A stretch of 64,000 nt of DNA from positions 558,001 to 622,000 of the forward strand of contig NZ_WXEW01000004.1 in NCBI RefSeq assembly GCF_009901565.1, written 5' to 3'. Of this stretch, positions 1-8,551 are shown piece by piece. The notes below the pieces were generated by a model that worked only from the letters and a program-made list of their open reading frames with translations, ran no database searches and had not been told where the DNA came from. Position 1 is the stretch's first letter. Each line of letters starts with the position of its first letter. The translations under genes were made by a program, and so were the position numbers. This DNA comes from Herbidospora solisilvae (GTDB lineage Bacteria; Actinomycetota; Actinomycetes; Streptosporangiales; Streptosporangiaceae).

Positions 1-3000
1 CTGCCCGCGCGCATCTCCGGCCCCGAGCTCGCCGAGCACATGCGCGGCATCGACTACGTCAAGCTCACCCCCTCCCACCTGGGCGCCCTCGCCGCCGACA
101 CCGACGACGTCGCCGCCCTCCTGCCGCGCAAGCTGCTCATCTTCGGCGGCGAGGGGTCGAGCTGGGAGTTCGCCCGCGACCTCGCCACCCGGGTGCCCGT
201 CGTCAACCACTACGGCCCGACCGAGGCCATCGTCGGCGTCTCCACCTACCGCGTCTGCCCCGACGTGACGCCGACGGGCCCGATCACCCCGATCGGGAGG
301 CCCCTGGGTCATTCGTCGCTGTACGTCCTGGACCGGCACTTGTCGCCGGTGCCGGTCGGCGTGCCGGGTGAACTGTGCATCGGCGGCCGGCTGGCCCGCG
401 AGTACCTGGGCCGCCCCGACCTGACCGCGGAGAAGTTCGTCGACCACCCCCTGTACGGCCGCCTCTACCGGTCGGGCGACCTCGCCCGCTGGCTCCCGAC
501 CGGAGACCTGGAGTTCCTGGGCCGCCGCGACCTCCAGGTCAAGATCCGGGGTTACCGCGTGGAGCTCGGGGAGATCGACGAGGCGCTGCGCCTGCTGCCC
601 GGCGTCTCCCACGCCGTCACCGACGCCCGCGACGGCGAACTGGTCGGCTACGTCGTCGCCGACCCCCGGCCCGCCATCGCCGACCTGCGCACGGCGCTGG
701 CCGGACGGCTGCCGGAGTACATGGTCCCGACCCGCTGGGTGTTCCTCGACGAGCTCCCGCTGAAGGGCCACGGCAAGGTCGACCGCGCGGCCCTCCCCGC
801 CCCCGAGGACACCCGGTCGGAGGACGTCCCGTTCGAGCCACCGGCCGACGCGTGGGAGGAGGCCGTCGCCGCCGCCTGGTGCGAGGTGCTGGGCCTGCGG
901 CAGGTGGGCGTGCTCGACGACTTCTTCGACCTCGGCGGCCACTCGCTGCTCGCGACCCGGGTCGTGTCCAAGCTGCGCCGGACCCTCCCCGAGGGCTCGT
1001 CGCCGATCGCGCTGATGGACCTGTTCCAGCACCCGACGGTCCGCGCCCTCGCCGCCGTCGCCCGATCGGCGTCCGGCCCGAGGCCGCTCCTCTACCGGCT
1101 GACCGGGCAGGGCACCAAGGCCCTGGTCTGCGTCCCCTACGGCGGCGGCAGCGCGGTCGTCTACCAGCCGCTCGCCGACGCCCTGCCGCCGGAATGGGAG
1201 CTCTGGTCGGTCGCCGTCCCCGGCCACGACCTGGGCCTGGCCGAGGAGTCGCAGCCCCTCGAAGAGGTGGCCCGCCGCTGCGTCGAGGAGATCCTGCGCA
1301 TGGAGGCCCCCGTCACCCTCTACGGCCACTGCGGCGTCGGCGGCGCCCTCACCGTCGAGATCGCCCGCCGCCTCGAAGCGGCCGGACGCACGGTCGACAC
1401 CGTCTACCTGGGCGGGATCTTCCCGTTCGCCCGGCCCACCAAGGGCCTGCTCGGGCGCTGGGCCCGGCTGGCGCGGCTGGAGCGGTTCCGCAGCGACAAG
1501 GGCCAGCTCAACTGGCTCACCGCGCTCGGCGCCGACCTGTCTGACCTGGACGACGCCCAGAAGGCGTTCGTCATCGGGAACATGCGCCACGACGCGCGCG
1601 CCGCCGAGGACTACTTCACCACCCTGATGGAGAGCGGCGCCCCCAGGCTGAAGGCGCCGATCGTCTCCGTCGTCGGCGAGTACGACCCCGCGACGGACTA
1701 CTACGAGGAGCGCTACGCGGAGTGGGGCTTCATCGCGGAGCGGACCCGGCTGGTCGTGATCGACGAGGCGGGCCACTACTTCCTCAAGTACCGCGCGGAC
1801 GAACTCGCCCAGATCGTGGGTGCGAGCGACCCTGACCTCGTCTCGCACCCTCCTGCCGATCCGGCCGGGCCGCCCGCACCAGGCCCGGCCGGGCCGGCGC
1901 CCTCGGTCCGGCGGTTCCTGCTGGTCGCGTTCGGGCAGATGGTCTGCCTGGCCGGGTCGACGCTGACCGAGTTCGCACTGCCCCTCTGGGTCTACCTGCA
2001 GCACCAGTCGATGACCCAGCTCGCCCTCCTCCAGGTCCTGGCCGTCATCCCCGGGGTGCTCGCCGCGCCGCTGGCCGGGGCGCTGGTCGACCGGTCGTCC
2101 AAACGCGCCGTGATGATCGGCGGGAACGCGGCGGCCCTTGCCGTGCAGACCGTGACGGGCGTCCTCGTGTGGACCGGCGACCTGCACGTCTGGACCCTCT
2201 ACGTCCTGCTCCCGCTGCTGTCGGTCGCGCTGACCACACAACGGCTGGCCTTCACGGCGGCCGTGCCGCAGCTGGTCCCCAAGCGCTACCTCGGCCACGC
2301 CAACGGCATCGCCCAGACGGCGCTCGGCATGGCCCAGTTCGTCGCGCCGCTCGCGGCCGTCGGCCTGATGGCGGTCTGGGGCCTGCACGGCATCCTCGTC
2401 CTGGACGTCGTCGGCCACGTCCTCACCATCGTCGTGCTGGCCCTGGTGGCCTTCCCGGCCGCGCTGGCGCTGCGCCGCCGCGAGACGGTCGGCCGGGAGA
2501 TCGCCGAAGGGTTCAAGATCTCCTTCGGCAACCCCTACTTCCGGGCGATGGTCGTCTTCTTCGCGTTCCTGTCGCTCGGCCTGTCGCCGGTCTTCATGAT
2601 GTACTCGCCGCTGGTGCTGGAGTTCGGCACCGTCCAGGAGGCGGGTGTGATCGCGCTGGTGGCCGGGTCCGGCGCCGTCGCGGGCGGCCTCACGATGGGC
2701 CTGTGGGGCGGCCCGTCCAAGCGCCGGATGCGCGGCATGCTGCTCCTCACGTCGGTCATCGCCGTGTCGTGCGGCGTCGTGGCGCTCCGCGACGACCTGG
2801 TCGTCGTCGGCGTCGGCGCGTTCGGCGTCAGCTTCGGCCTGGCCCTGGTCAACGGCGTCTACAACACGATCATCCAGGTCAAGGTCCCGCAGCGGTTCCA
2901 CGGCCGGGTGTTCGCGCTCAACCAGATGGTCGCCTGGTCGACCATCCCGATCGGCGTCGGGATCATCGCTCCCGTGGGCACCGAACTCCTCGGCGACGTC

Positions 3001-3183
3001 TCCCTGATGTACGCCGTCTTCGCCGGATTCATCCTGCTGGTCGTGATCGGGGCGCTCCTCACGCGGCGACTGGCCCGGTTCGACGACGCGGTCCCCGACG
3101 CCACCCCCGACGACCTGGTCGGACTGGAACGGAAGGTGCGGAATGAAGGAAAGACTGGCCGAACTGGTGTCGGAGTCGTGTGA
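1..3183 (+). CDS. NRPS A-PCP-TE module fused to an MFS transporter (5' end outside window)
   Basis: This enzyme activates an amino acid, holds it on a carrier domain, releases it through a thioesterase and carries its own exporter. The frame is open from base 1, so the start and the early adenylation motifs are missing. Counting from the Met at base 40, the adenylation motifs are NHYGPTE (56-62), GELCIGG (110-116), YRSGDL (143-148) and GKVDRAALP (245-253). The carrier motif is DLGGHS with Ser302. The thioesterase covers about 350-595, with GHCGVG placing Cys431 at the usual nucleophilic Ser position, Asp549 and His579. After a Pro-rich linker (about 600-627) a 12-helix MFS domain runs to the end. 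RefSeq-style annotation knows NRPS/MFS fusions, but few are characterised. The next gene overlaps by 41 bases. The substrate cannot be read because part of the specificity pocket is outside the window. Confidence 0.93.
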   Translation: MPARISGPELAEHMRGIDYVKLTPSHLGALAADTDDVAALLPRKLLIFGGEGSSWEFARDLATRVPVVNHYGPTEAIVGVSTYRVCPDVTPTGPITPIGRPLGHSSLYVLDRHLSPVPVGVPGELCIGGRLAREYLGRPDLTAEKFVDHPLYGRLYRSGDLARWLPTGDLEFLGRRDLQVKIRGYRVELGEIDEALRLLPGVSHAVTDARDGELVGYVVADPRPAIADLRTALAGRLPEYMVPTRWVFLDELPLKGHGKVDRAALPAPEDTRSEDVPFEPPADAWEEAVAAAWCEVLGLRQVGVLDDFFDLGGHSLLATRVVSKLRRTLPEGSSPIALMDLFQHPTVRALAAVARSASGPRPLLYRLTGQGTKALVCVPYGGGSAVVYQPLADALPPEWELWSVAVPGHDLGLAEESQPLEEVARRCVEEILRMEAPVTLYGHCGVGGALTVEIARRLEAAGRTVDTVYLGGIFPFARPTKGLLGRWARLARLERFRSDKGQLNWLTALGADLSDLDDAQKAFVIGNMRHDARAAEDYFTTLMESGAPRLKAPIVSVVGEYDPATDYYEERYAEWGFIAERTRLVVIDEAGHYFLKYRADELAQIVGASDPDLVSHPPADPAGPPAPGPAGPAPSVRRFLLVAFGQMVCLAGSTLTEFALPLWVYLQHQSMTQLALLQVLAVIPGVLAAPLAGALVDRSSKRAVMIGGNAAALAVQTVTGVLVWTGDLHVWTLYVLLPLLSVALTTQRLAFTAAVPQLVPKRYLGHANGIAQTALGMAQFVAPLAAVGLMAVWGLHGILVLDVVGHVLTIVVLALVAFPAALALRRRETVGREIAEGFKISFGNPYFRAMVVFFAFLSLGLSPVFMMYSPLVLEFGTVQEAGVIALVAGSGAVAGGLTMGLWGGPSKRRMRGMLLLTSVIAVSCGVVALRDDLVVVGVGAFGVSFGLALVNGVYNTIIQVKVPQRFHGRVFALNQMVAWSTIPIGVGIIAPVGTELLGDVSLMYAVFAGFILLVVIGALLTRRLARFDDAVPDATPDDLVGLERKVRNEGKTGRTGVGVV

Positions 3184-3385
3184 CGGCGAGCTCACCCCGG
3201 CCGACGTGCTGGCGGCGACCGTGCCGCTGGCCTATCTCGGCGTGACCTCGCTGGCGCAGATGCGGCTCATCGACGCCATCGAGCGCGAATACGGCGTCGA
3301 GGTCGACCTGAGCGGCGACGTGACGTTCCTCGACAGCGTCGACGGGCTGGCCTCGTGGGTCGAGGCCGCCCGGTCGGCGGCATGA
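3143..3385 (+). CDS. Stand-alone acyl/peptidyl carrier protein
   Basis: An 80-residue carrier protein that should be phosphopantetheinylated at Ser36 in the motif YLGVTSLAQ, the stand-alone equivalent of LGxxS. The rest fits a four-helix carrier fold (REYGVEVDLSGDVTFLDSV before the last helix). It starts inside the last 41 bases of the NRPS-MFS gene, and its TGA overlaps the ATG of the condensation gene, so the three are probably translated together. A separate carrier next to a separate condensation domain suggests an acyl or aminoacyl group is loaded here and joined to the residue held by the NRPS. Partner and substrate are inference. Confidence 0.88.
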   Translation: MKERLAELVSESCDGELTPADVLAATVPLAYLGVTSLAQMRLIDAIEREYGVEVDLSGDVTFLDSVDGLASWVEAARSAA

Positions 3386-4653
3386 CGGAGCGGGCCGCCT
3401 TCTCGGGCGGACGTACGGGGGCCGCGTCGTTCACGTGGGGTCAGCGCGCGATCTGGGAGGCGATCGAGCGCACCCGGCCGGACGACCACTACTTCAACTT
3501 CGGCCGGGTGCTGCCGCTCGGCGCGCGCCCGGCGTCGGTGTCGTCGGCGTTGTGGGCGCTGGGCCGCCTGGTCGAGCGGCACGAGTCGCTGCGCACCCTC
3601 GTCGCCGACGGCGGCCAGTCGCTGCGGGCGAGCGGGGAGCTGAGCGTCCGGACCGGCGACGACCCCCAGGCCCTGCTGGCCGAGCTGGCGGCGACCCCGT
3701 TCGACTACGCGGACGAGTGGCCGCTGCGGGCCGGGCTGGTGCTGTCGGAAACGGGCGAGGTCACCCATCTGGTGCTGGTGTTCTGCCACCTGGCCGCCGA
3801 CGGCCTGGGCGCCGAGCAGGCCATCCGCGACCTGCGCCTGCTGCTCCTGCGCGGCGGCGCGCCCGCCTCGCGGCCGCCGCAGCCCATGGACATCGCCCGC
3901 TGGCAGGGGTCGGCGGCCGGCCGCCGGGTCGCGGCCGACGCGGCGGCCTACTGGGAGGACGCGCACCGGCGCATCCCGCCTACGATGTTCCACGTGCCGT
4001 CGGGCGCCGGGGAGTCGCCGCCCGTCTGGCGGGCGTCGCTGCGCTCCCCCGCCGTCGACCTGGCCGCCCAGCGCATCGCGGTCCGGCACGGCACGAGCAC
4101 CTCGACGGTCCTGCTGACGGCGGTGACGGCGCTGGTGTCGGAGATGACGGGGCACGAGACGGTGGCGATGCTCCCGATCGTGGGCAACCGGTTCCGGGCC
4201 GACACCCGGACGGCGGTGACCACGATGTCGCAGGAGGGGCTGTTCGTCCTGGACGTGGAGAAGGTGCGGTTCGACGAGCTGCTGAGCCTGGCGGGTCCGG
4301 CGGCGCTGCGGGCGTACCGGAGCGCCTACCACGACCCCGCCGACCGGTCGGCGGCGTTGGAAAGGGTGGCGGCCGACCGGGGCACGGTCGTGCATCCGTG
4401 GTGCTGCTTCAACGACATGCGCTTCGCCGACAACCCCGTCTACCGCGACGAGGCGCTGATCCGCCGGGCGCTCGGCGAGAGCACGCTGAGCTGGCCGATG
4501 TCGCAGGACCAGCTCAACTGCCGGTTCTGCGTCCACCTGAGCGGGACCATGGACGTGTCGGTGACCGCCGACACCCGCTGGTTGTCGAAGCCCGACATGG
4601 AGCGGTTCCTGCACGGGCTGGAGACGATGCTGGTCGAAGCGGCGCTGCGGTGA
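3382..4653 (+). CDS. Stand-alone NRPS condensation-domain protein
   Basis: A 423-residue protein with the condensation (chloramphenicol acetyltransferase-like) fold. It should join or transfer an acyl group between carrier proteins. The family motif HHxxxDG appears as CHLAADG at residues 135-141: the first His is Cys, but the second, catalytic His136 and Asp140 are kept, so activity is likely. I place the start at ATG 3382, which overlaps the carrier protein stop (ATGA), rather than at the in-frame GTG 27 bases upstream. Only one domain is present, which suits condensation in trans with the neighbouring carrier and NRPS. Its stop overlaps the next start (GTGA). Confidence 0.85.
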   Translation: MTERAAFSGGRTGAASFTWGQRAIWEAIERTRPDDHYFNFGRVLPLGARPASVSSALWALGRLVERHESLRTLVADGGQSLRASGELSVRTGDDPQALLAELAATPFDYADEWPLRAGLVLSETGEVTHLVLVFCHLAADGLGAEQAIRDLRLLLLRGGAPASRPPQPMDIARWQGSAAGRRVAADAAAYWEDAHRRIPPTMFHVPSGAGESPPVWRASLRSPAVDLAAQRIAVRHGTSTSTVLLTAVTALVSEMTGHETVAMLPIVGNRFRADTRTAVTTMSQEGLFVLDVEKVRFDELLSLAGPAALRAYRSAYHDPADRSAALERVAADRGTVVHPWCCFNDMRFADNPVYRDEALIRRALGESTLSWPMSQDQLNCRFCVHLSGTMDVSVTADTRWLSKPDMERFLHGLETMLVEAALR

Positions 4654-6500
4654 TCGCCTACGCCGAGGCGACCTCGTGCCCCCAGGGCCGCCCGCTCACC
4701 TTCCGGCTCGACGGCGACAGCGGCGTGCACGTCCACGACGCCACCACGGGCGCCCACGTGCTGACGACCCGCGCCACCGGCCCGGTGTGGACCCTCGACA
4801 TCCCCGGCGACTGGCCGAGCTCGCTCTACCGCGCCCACTTCACCGACGCGCCGTCGTCGGAGGTGCCGAGGGCGACGGGTGAGCTGCCCGGCGTCAACGT
4901 CTCCGGCGACGACGAGGTCTACTTCGTCGTGACCCCGTCCGGACCGAAGAAGGACATCCTGGTGTCCATCCCGTTCGGCACCTGGCAGGCCTACAACCGC
5001 GCCGGGGTCCCGGGTGAGGGCCTCTACTGGACGGAGGACCCGTCGCGCGCGACGGAGGTCACCTTCGACCGCCCGGGCGGCGGCCCCTCCCCCGAACGCT
5101 GGGAGGACGGCTTCCTGCGCTGGCTGCGCCCGGCGGGCTTCGAGGCCGACTTCTGCGACGGCCTCGACCTGTCGCCGGACCTGCTCGACGGCTACCGCCT
5201 GCTCGTGGTCAACGGCCACGACGAATACTGGACCCGCGAGATGCGCGACGCCTGCGAGGAGTTCGTCCGGCGCGGCGGCAACATGGCGATCTTCGCCGGG
5301 AACACCGCCTGGTGGCAGGCCCGCCTGGAGGGCCGCACCCTGGTCTGCCACCGCGACCCCTTCACCGACCCGGTCGACGACCCGTCGCTGGTCACCGCCG
5401 AGTGGTCGGCCGTCGGCCGCCCGGAGAACAGCTTGACGGGCGTGTCGTTCCGCGCGGGCGCGGGCACCTGGGGCCCGTCGATGCCGCTGATGAACGAGGA
5501 GTCGTACGTCACGCGTTTCGCCGGCCACTGGGTCTTCGAGGGCACCGGCCTGACCGAGGGCGACAAGTTCGCCCAGGGCGCGCTGGGCTACGAGACCGAC
5601 GCGGCCGAGTTCGTCGAGGTGGGCGGCGTCCCGAGGGTGACCTCACGCGACGGCACTCCGTCGTCGTTCACCGTCCTCGCCACGGCCGACCTGCGCCACT
5701 GGCGCAGCGGCGGCCAGGGCGGCTGGGCGACCATGGGCGTGTTCACCTCGGGCCGCGGCACCGTCTTCAACGCCGCCACGGTGAACTGGGGCAACACCCT
5801 CCACGACCCGGTCGTCGACCGCATCACCCGCAACGTGATGACCCGCCTCAGTTCCGTATATGACGGCTGGGACGTGATCGGCGAGCCGTCCGACATCCGC
5901 GCCCTGGCCGCCGACGCCCGCGTCCTCTACGGCGTGACCTCCGACGGCGCGCTGATGAGCCGCGAACTGTGCGCCCAGAACCTCCCGTGGCGCCCCATCG
6001 GCTGGGCCGGCGACGTGACGTGCCTCGACACCCCGCGCGAGGCGGCGGGCACCCGAGGCGTCCTCCTCTACGGCGTGACCGCCGACGGCGTCCTGCGCTC
6101 CCGCGCGGCCGTGGAGGTCCCGGCCCCCTGGACCGACGAGGCCCGCTGCCCGGAGGGCACCGTGGCCCTGGCCATCGCCGACTGCACGTTCTGGGTCGCG
6201 ACCGCGGAAGGCCGCCTGTGGGCGATGCCCTTCACGGGCGAGGAGTGGCTCGACCGGGGCGCGTGCGACGCGGTGGCGATGAGCGGCATGAACGGCCGCC
6301 TCTACGCCCTGACGAGCACGGGAGACCTGGTCACCCGCCGCCCGGACACGACGGATGACTGGCACCCGGCGGGCGACCTCCCGGAGGGCACGACGACGTT
6401 CACCGCCCACGCGGGCCGCCTGGTCGCCACCACCCCGGGAGAACCGCTGCGCTGGCGGGCGACCCCGCGGGCCGCAGGTCAGAGCTCGACCGGACCGTAG
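4650..6500 (+). CDS. N,N-dimethylformamidase-like protein with C-terminal tectonin-type propeller
   Basis: A 616-residue protein starting at GTG 4650, overlapping the condensation stop. Residues 1-85 form a beta-rich region. About 88-420 resemble the large subunit of N,N-dimethylformamidase, an iron-dependent amidohydrolase with a glutamine-amidotransferase-like fold; the key stretch is LLVVNGHDEYWT at 184-195, followed by a GGNMAIFAGNTAWW segment. About 425-616 hold repeats of the form LYGVTSDGALMSR and LYALTSTGDLVTR, as in tectonin or other short beta-propellers. No signal peptide is seen. Coupling to the condensation gene suggests a tailoring or processing role for the peptide, for example hydrolysis of an N-formyl or amide group, but this is inference. 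Whether the iron ligands are all kept needs an alignment. The 3' end overlaps the convergent dipeptidase gene by 22 bases. Confidence 0.72.
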   Translation: MIAYAEATSCPQGRPLTFRLDGDSGVHVHDATTGAHVLTTRATGPVWTLDIPGDWPSSLYRAHFTDAPSSEVPRATGELPGVNVSGDDEVYFVVTPSGPKKDILVSIPFGTWQAYNRAGVPGEGLYWTEDPSRATEVTFDRPGGGPSPERWEDGFLRWLRPAGFEADFCDGLDLSPDLLDGYRLLVVNGHDEYWTREMRDACEEFVRRGGNMAIFAGNTAWWQARLEGRTLVCHRDPFTDPVDDPSLVTAEWSAVGRPENSLTGVSFRAGAGTWGPSMPLMNEESYVTRFAGHWVFEGTGLTEGDKFAQGALGYETDAAEFVEVGGVPRVTSRDGTPSSFTVLATADLRHWRSGGQGGWATMGVFTSGRGTVFNAATVNWGNTLHDPVVDRITRNVMTRLSSVYDGWDVIGEPSDIRALAADARVLYGVTSDGALMSRELCAQNLPWRPIGWAGDVTCLDTPREAAGTRGVLLYGVTADGVLRSRAAVEVPAPWTDEARCPEGTVALAIADCTFWVATAEGRLWAMPFTGEEWLDRGACDAVAMSGMNGRLYALTSTGDLVTRRPDTTDDWHPAGDLPEGTTTFTAHAGRLVATTPGEPLRWRATPRAAGQSSTGP

Positions 6501-7117
6501 ACCGCCGCCTCCCGCCCCCGCGTCATCGCCCAGTAACGGTCGCCGTAGGACCAGTGCCACCACTCGGTCGGATAGTTGACCAGCCCGACCGCCTCCAGCG
6601 CCGTCGCCAGCACCTTCCGGTTCTGCACGGCCTCGGCGGAGATGTCGGTGGACGCCGTGTAGCAGGCCCCGTCGCTCTGCTCCGGCGTCGCGTTCACCTC
6701 GGTCCCCATGTCGAGTTCGACGCCGTCGTCGTCGCACAGGGTCAGGTCGACGGCGGCCCCGGCCGTGTGGGGCGCGACCTCGACGGGCGAGACGAACCGG
6801 CTCGCCGCCACGTGCAGCTCATCACTCGACATGTCCGGAAACGTCGTGCGCAACGTCTCCCGATACTCCTCGAACCACTTCCGCTGCAGCGACACCGGCC
6901 GGTAGCCCTCGACGACCATGAGGTGCACGCCCAGCGGCAGCACCACCCGCCGCAGCCGCTCGGCGACCCCCTCCCGCAGGTGCGCGAACGCACCCGCCGG
7001 GTCGGCCAAGCGCGGGTCGACACGCAGGAAAGCGCGCACGTCGACGAGCGGCTCAAGGCAATCGATCACCGGTATGGAGGTCACCCGGGGGTCGGAGATC
7101 AGAATGACGTCACCCAT
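6479..7117 (-). CDS. D-alanyl-D-alanine dipeptidase, VanX/DdpX family (peptidase M15D)
   Basis: A 212-residue zinc dipeptidase predicted to cleave D-Ala-D-Ala or similar D,D-dipeptides. The VanX motifs sit at almost the VanX positions: Arg73 in EGYRP, His117 and Asp124 in PHTAGAAVD (zinc ligands), Glu185 (base) and His188 (third ligand) in EWWHWSYG. I choose ATG 7117 because GGAG lies six bases upstream; ATG 7120 and GTG 7129 are alternatives. There is no signal peptide, so it should be cytoplasmic. No vanH, vanA or vanRS is visible nearby, so peptidoglycan dipeptide turnover, or a role tied to the peptide locus it converges on, is more likely than glycopeptide resistance. Confidence 0.88.
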   Translation of the reverse strand: MGDVILISDPRVTSIPVIDCLEPLVDVRAFLRVDPRLADPAGAFAHLREGVAERLRRVVLPLGVHLMVVEGYRPVSLQRKWFEEYRETLRTTFPDMSSDELHVAASRFVSPVEVAPHTAGAAVDLTLCDDDGVELDMGTEVNATPEQSDGACYTASTDISAEAVQNRKVLATALEAVGLVNYPTEWWHWSYGDRYWAMTRGREAAVYGPVEL

Positions 7118-7326
7118 CATGATCTCCACGCCTCAGGCGATGAGGGGACCGGAACGGGAGGGTGGTGTGGGCCTGAGCGTGCCCTGACCTGACAGGTTGG
7201 CGCATCAGATCTCCGTTTCTCGCTTTGCGGACGCGTGGTGCTGTTAAAAGGATCCTGTGACTCGTCAGTGCGCACTCCTCCGGGCTGCTTCCACGCCGAT
7301 GCGACGGCCGTCCATTCGCGGCATCC

Positions 7327-8511
7327 GTGCGTAGGTCGTTCAAGTACCTGCTGCGACCCACCTGTAAGCAGGCCGTCGCACTCGCCGCGTGCCTGGAGGA
7401 GCACCGGCAGCTTTACAACGCCGCCCTGGAGCACCGCCGCATCGCCTACCGCAGGGCGGGGGTGACGGTTCGCTACGGCGACCAGTCGGCGGAGTTGAAG
7501 CACATCCGCTCGGACGATCCTGAGGGGCAGGGCCGCTGGTCGTTCTCCTCCCAGCAGGCCACTCTGCGCCGTCTGGACAAGGCGTACCGCGCGTTCTTCG
7601 CCCGGGTCAGGGCCGGGCGCACGCCGGGTTTTCCCCGGTTCAGAGGTCGGGGCCGCTTCGACTCCGTCGAATGGCCCACGGACGGTGACGGCTGCCGGTG
7701 GAACTCCCAGCCCGACCATCCCACCGCCACGTTCGTACGGTTCCAGGGTGTCGGGCATGTCCGCGTCCATCGGCACCGTGCGGTCGAAGGCCACGTGAAG
7801 ACGGTCAGCGTCAAGCGTGAAGGTTCCCGCTGGTACGTGGTGCTCTCGTGCGACGACGTACCGGCGCGACCACTGCCCGCGACGGGTGCGGCGGCCGGGA
7901 TCGACATGGGCGTCGCCTCCTTCCTCACGACCTCCGACGGCGACCACGTCGTCAACCGGCGCCACCTGGTCACCTCCGCCGACCGTCTGGCCGAGGTCCA
8001 ACGAGACCTGGCCCGCAGGCAACAGGGCAGCGGACGGCACCGGAGAACCGTCGCGCGCATCGCCGCGCTGCACGCCAAGGTGCGACGCCGACGACTGGAC
8101 GGCGCCCACAAGGCGGCGCTCACGCTGGTCCGCGCATATGACGTGATCGTCCACGAGGACCTGCGCATCACCGCTATGACCCGCTCGGCCGCCGGCACGA
8201 TCGAGCGCCCCGGACGGAACGTGGGAGCCAAGTCGGGTCTCAACCGAAGCATCCTGGACGCGGGCTGGGGGGTGTTCTTGAGAATCCTGACGGACAAGGC
8301 TGAAAGCGCCGGTCGCACGCTGATCTCGGTGAACCCTTCCGGCACCTCCCGCATGTGCGCCCACTGCGGGCACAGCGCGAAGAAGAACCGCCCCACGCAG
8401 GCAGAGTTCGCGTGTACGGCGTGCGGGCACATCGCCCACGCCGATGTCAACGCGGCGATCAACATCCTCAGGGCAGGGCTTGCCCTTCGCACGGTCGTCA
8501 ACGCGGCTTAG
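7327..8511 (+). CDS. tnpB: TnpB, RNA-guided RuvC endonuclease of an IS605-type element
   Basis: A 394-residue TnpB, a family shown to be an RNA-guided DNA nuclease that helps its transposon persist. The RuvC residues look intact: Asp193 in GIDMGV, Glu277 in IVHEDLRI and Asp373 in HADVNAAINI. Between the last two lies the zinc ribbon CAHCGH (Cys344, Cys347) and CTACGH (Cys363, Cys366). The N-terminal half has the usual LRPT and PRFRGRG segments. The start is GTG 7327. The length is normal for TnpB, there is no frameshift, and there is no tnpA, so mobilisation would need a transposase supplied in trans. Confidence 0.92.
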   Translation: MRRSFKYLLRPTCKQAVALAACLEEHRQLYNAALEHRRIAYRRAGVTVRYGDQSAELKHIRSDDPEGQGRWSFSSQQATLRRLDKAYRAFFARVRAGRTPGFPRFRGRGRFDSVEWPTDGDGCRWNSQPDHPTATFVRFQGVGHVRVHRHRAVEGHVKTVSVKREGSRWYVVLSCDDVPARPLPATGAAAGIDMGVASFLTTSDGDHVVNRRHLVTSADRLAEVQRDLARRQQGSGRHRRTVARIAALHAKVRRRRLDGAHKAALTLVRAYDVIVHEDLRITAMTRSAAGTIERPGRNVGAKSGLNRSILDAGWGVFLRILTDKAESAGRTLISVNPSGTSRMCAHCGHSAKKNRPTQAEFACTACGHIAHADVNAAINILRAGLALRTVVNAA

Positions 8512-8546
8512 CGAGAAGCCGCCTCGTCCGGGGGGCGGAGGAGTCA
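8400..8546 (+). ncRNA. Probable omega RNA (reRNA) covering the tnpB 3' end and right end
   Basis: TnpB guide RNAs are known to be made from the 3' end of the gene and to finish at the transposon right end. Here the stretch just past the stop folds into a GC hairpin (8519-8523 paired with 8534-8538) and ends in GAGTCAC. The guide would then be read from host sequence after about 8547, the 3' end of the ROK gene. The 5' limit is not visible and is a placeholder. Confidence 0.4.
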
Positions 8547-8551
8547 CATCG

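Larger units (their letters stand above)
7187..8546 (+). mobile_element. Solitary TnpB insertion element (IS200/IS605, IS1341-like)
   Basis: A TnpB gene without a Y1 or serine transposase beside it. The left side has a small palindrome, ACCTG-a-CAGGT (7187-7197). The right side has a hairpin, CCGCC/GGCGG (8519-8523 with 8534-8538), followed by GGAGGAGTCAC ending at about 8547, an arrangement typical of actinomycete IS605-type right ends. The exact ends are estimates. It lies between the dipeptidase gene and the first ROK gene. Confidence 0.55.
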
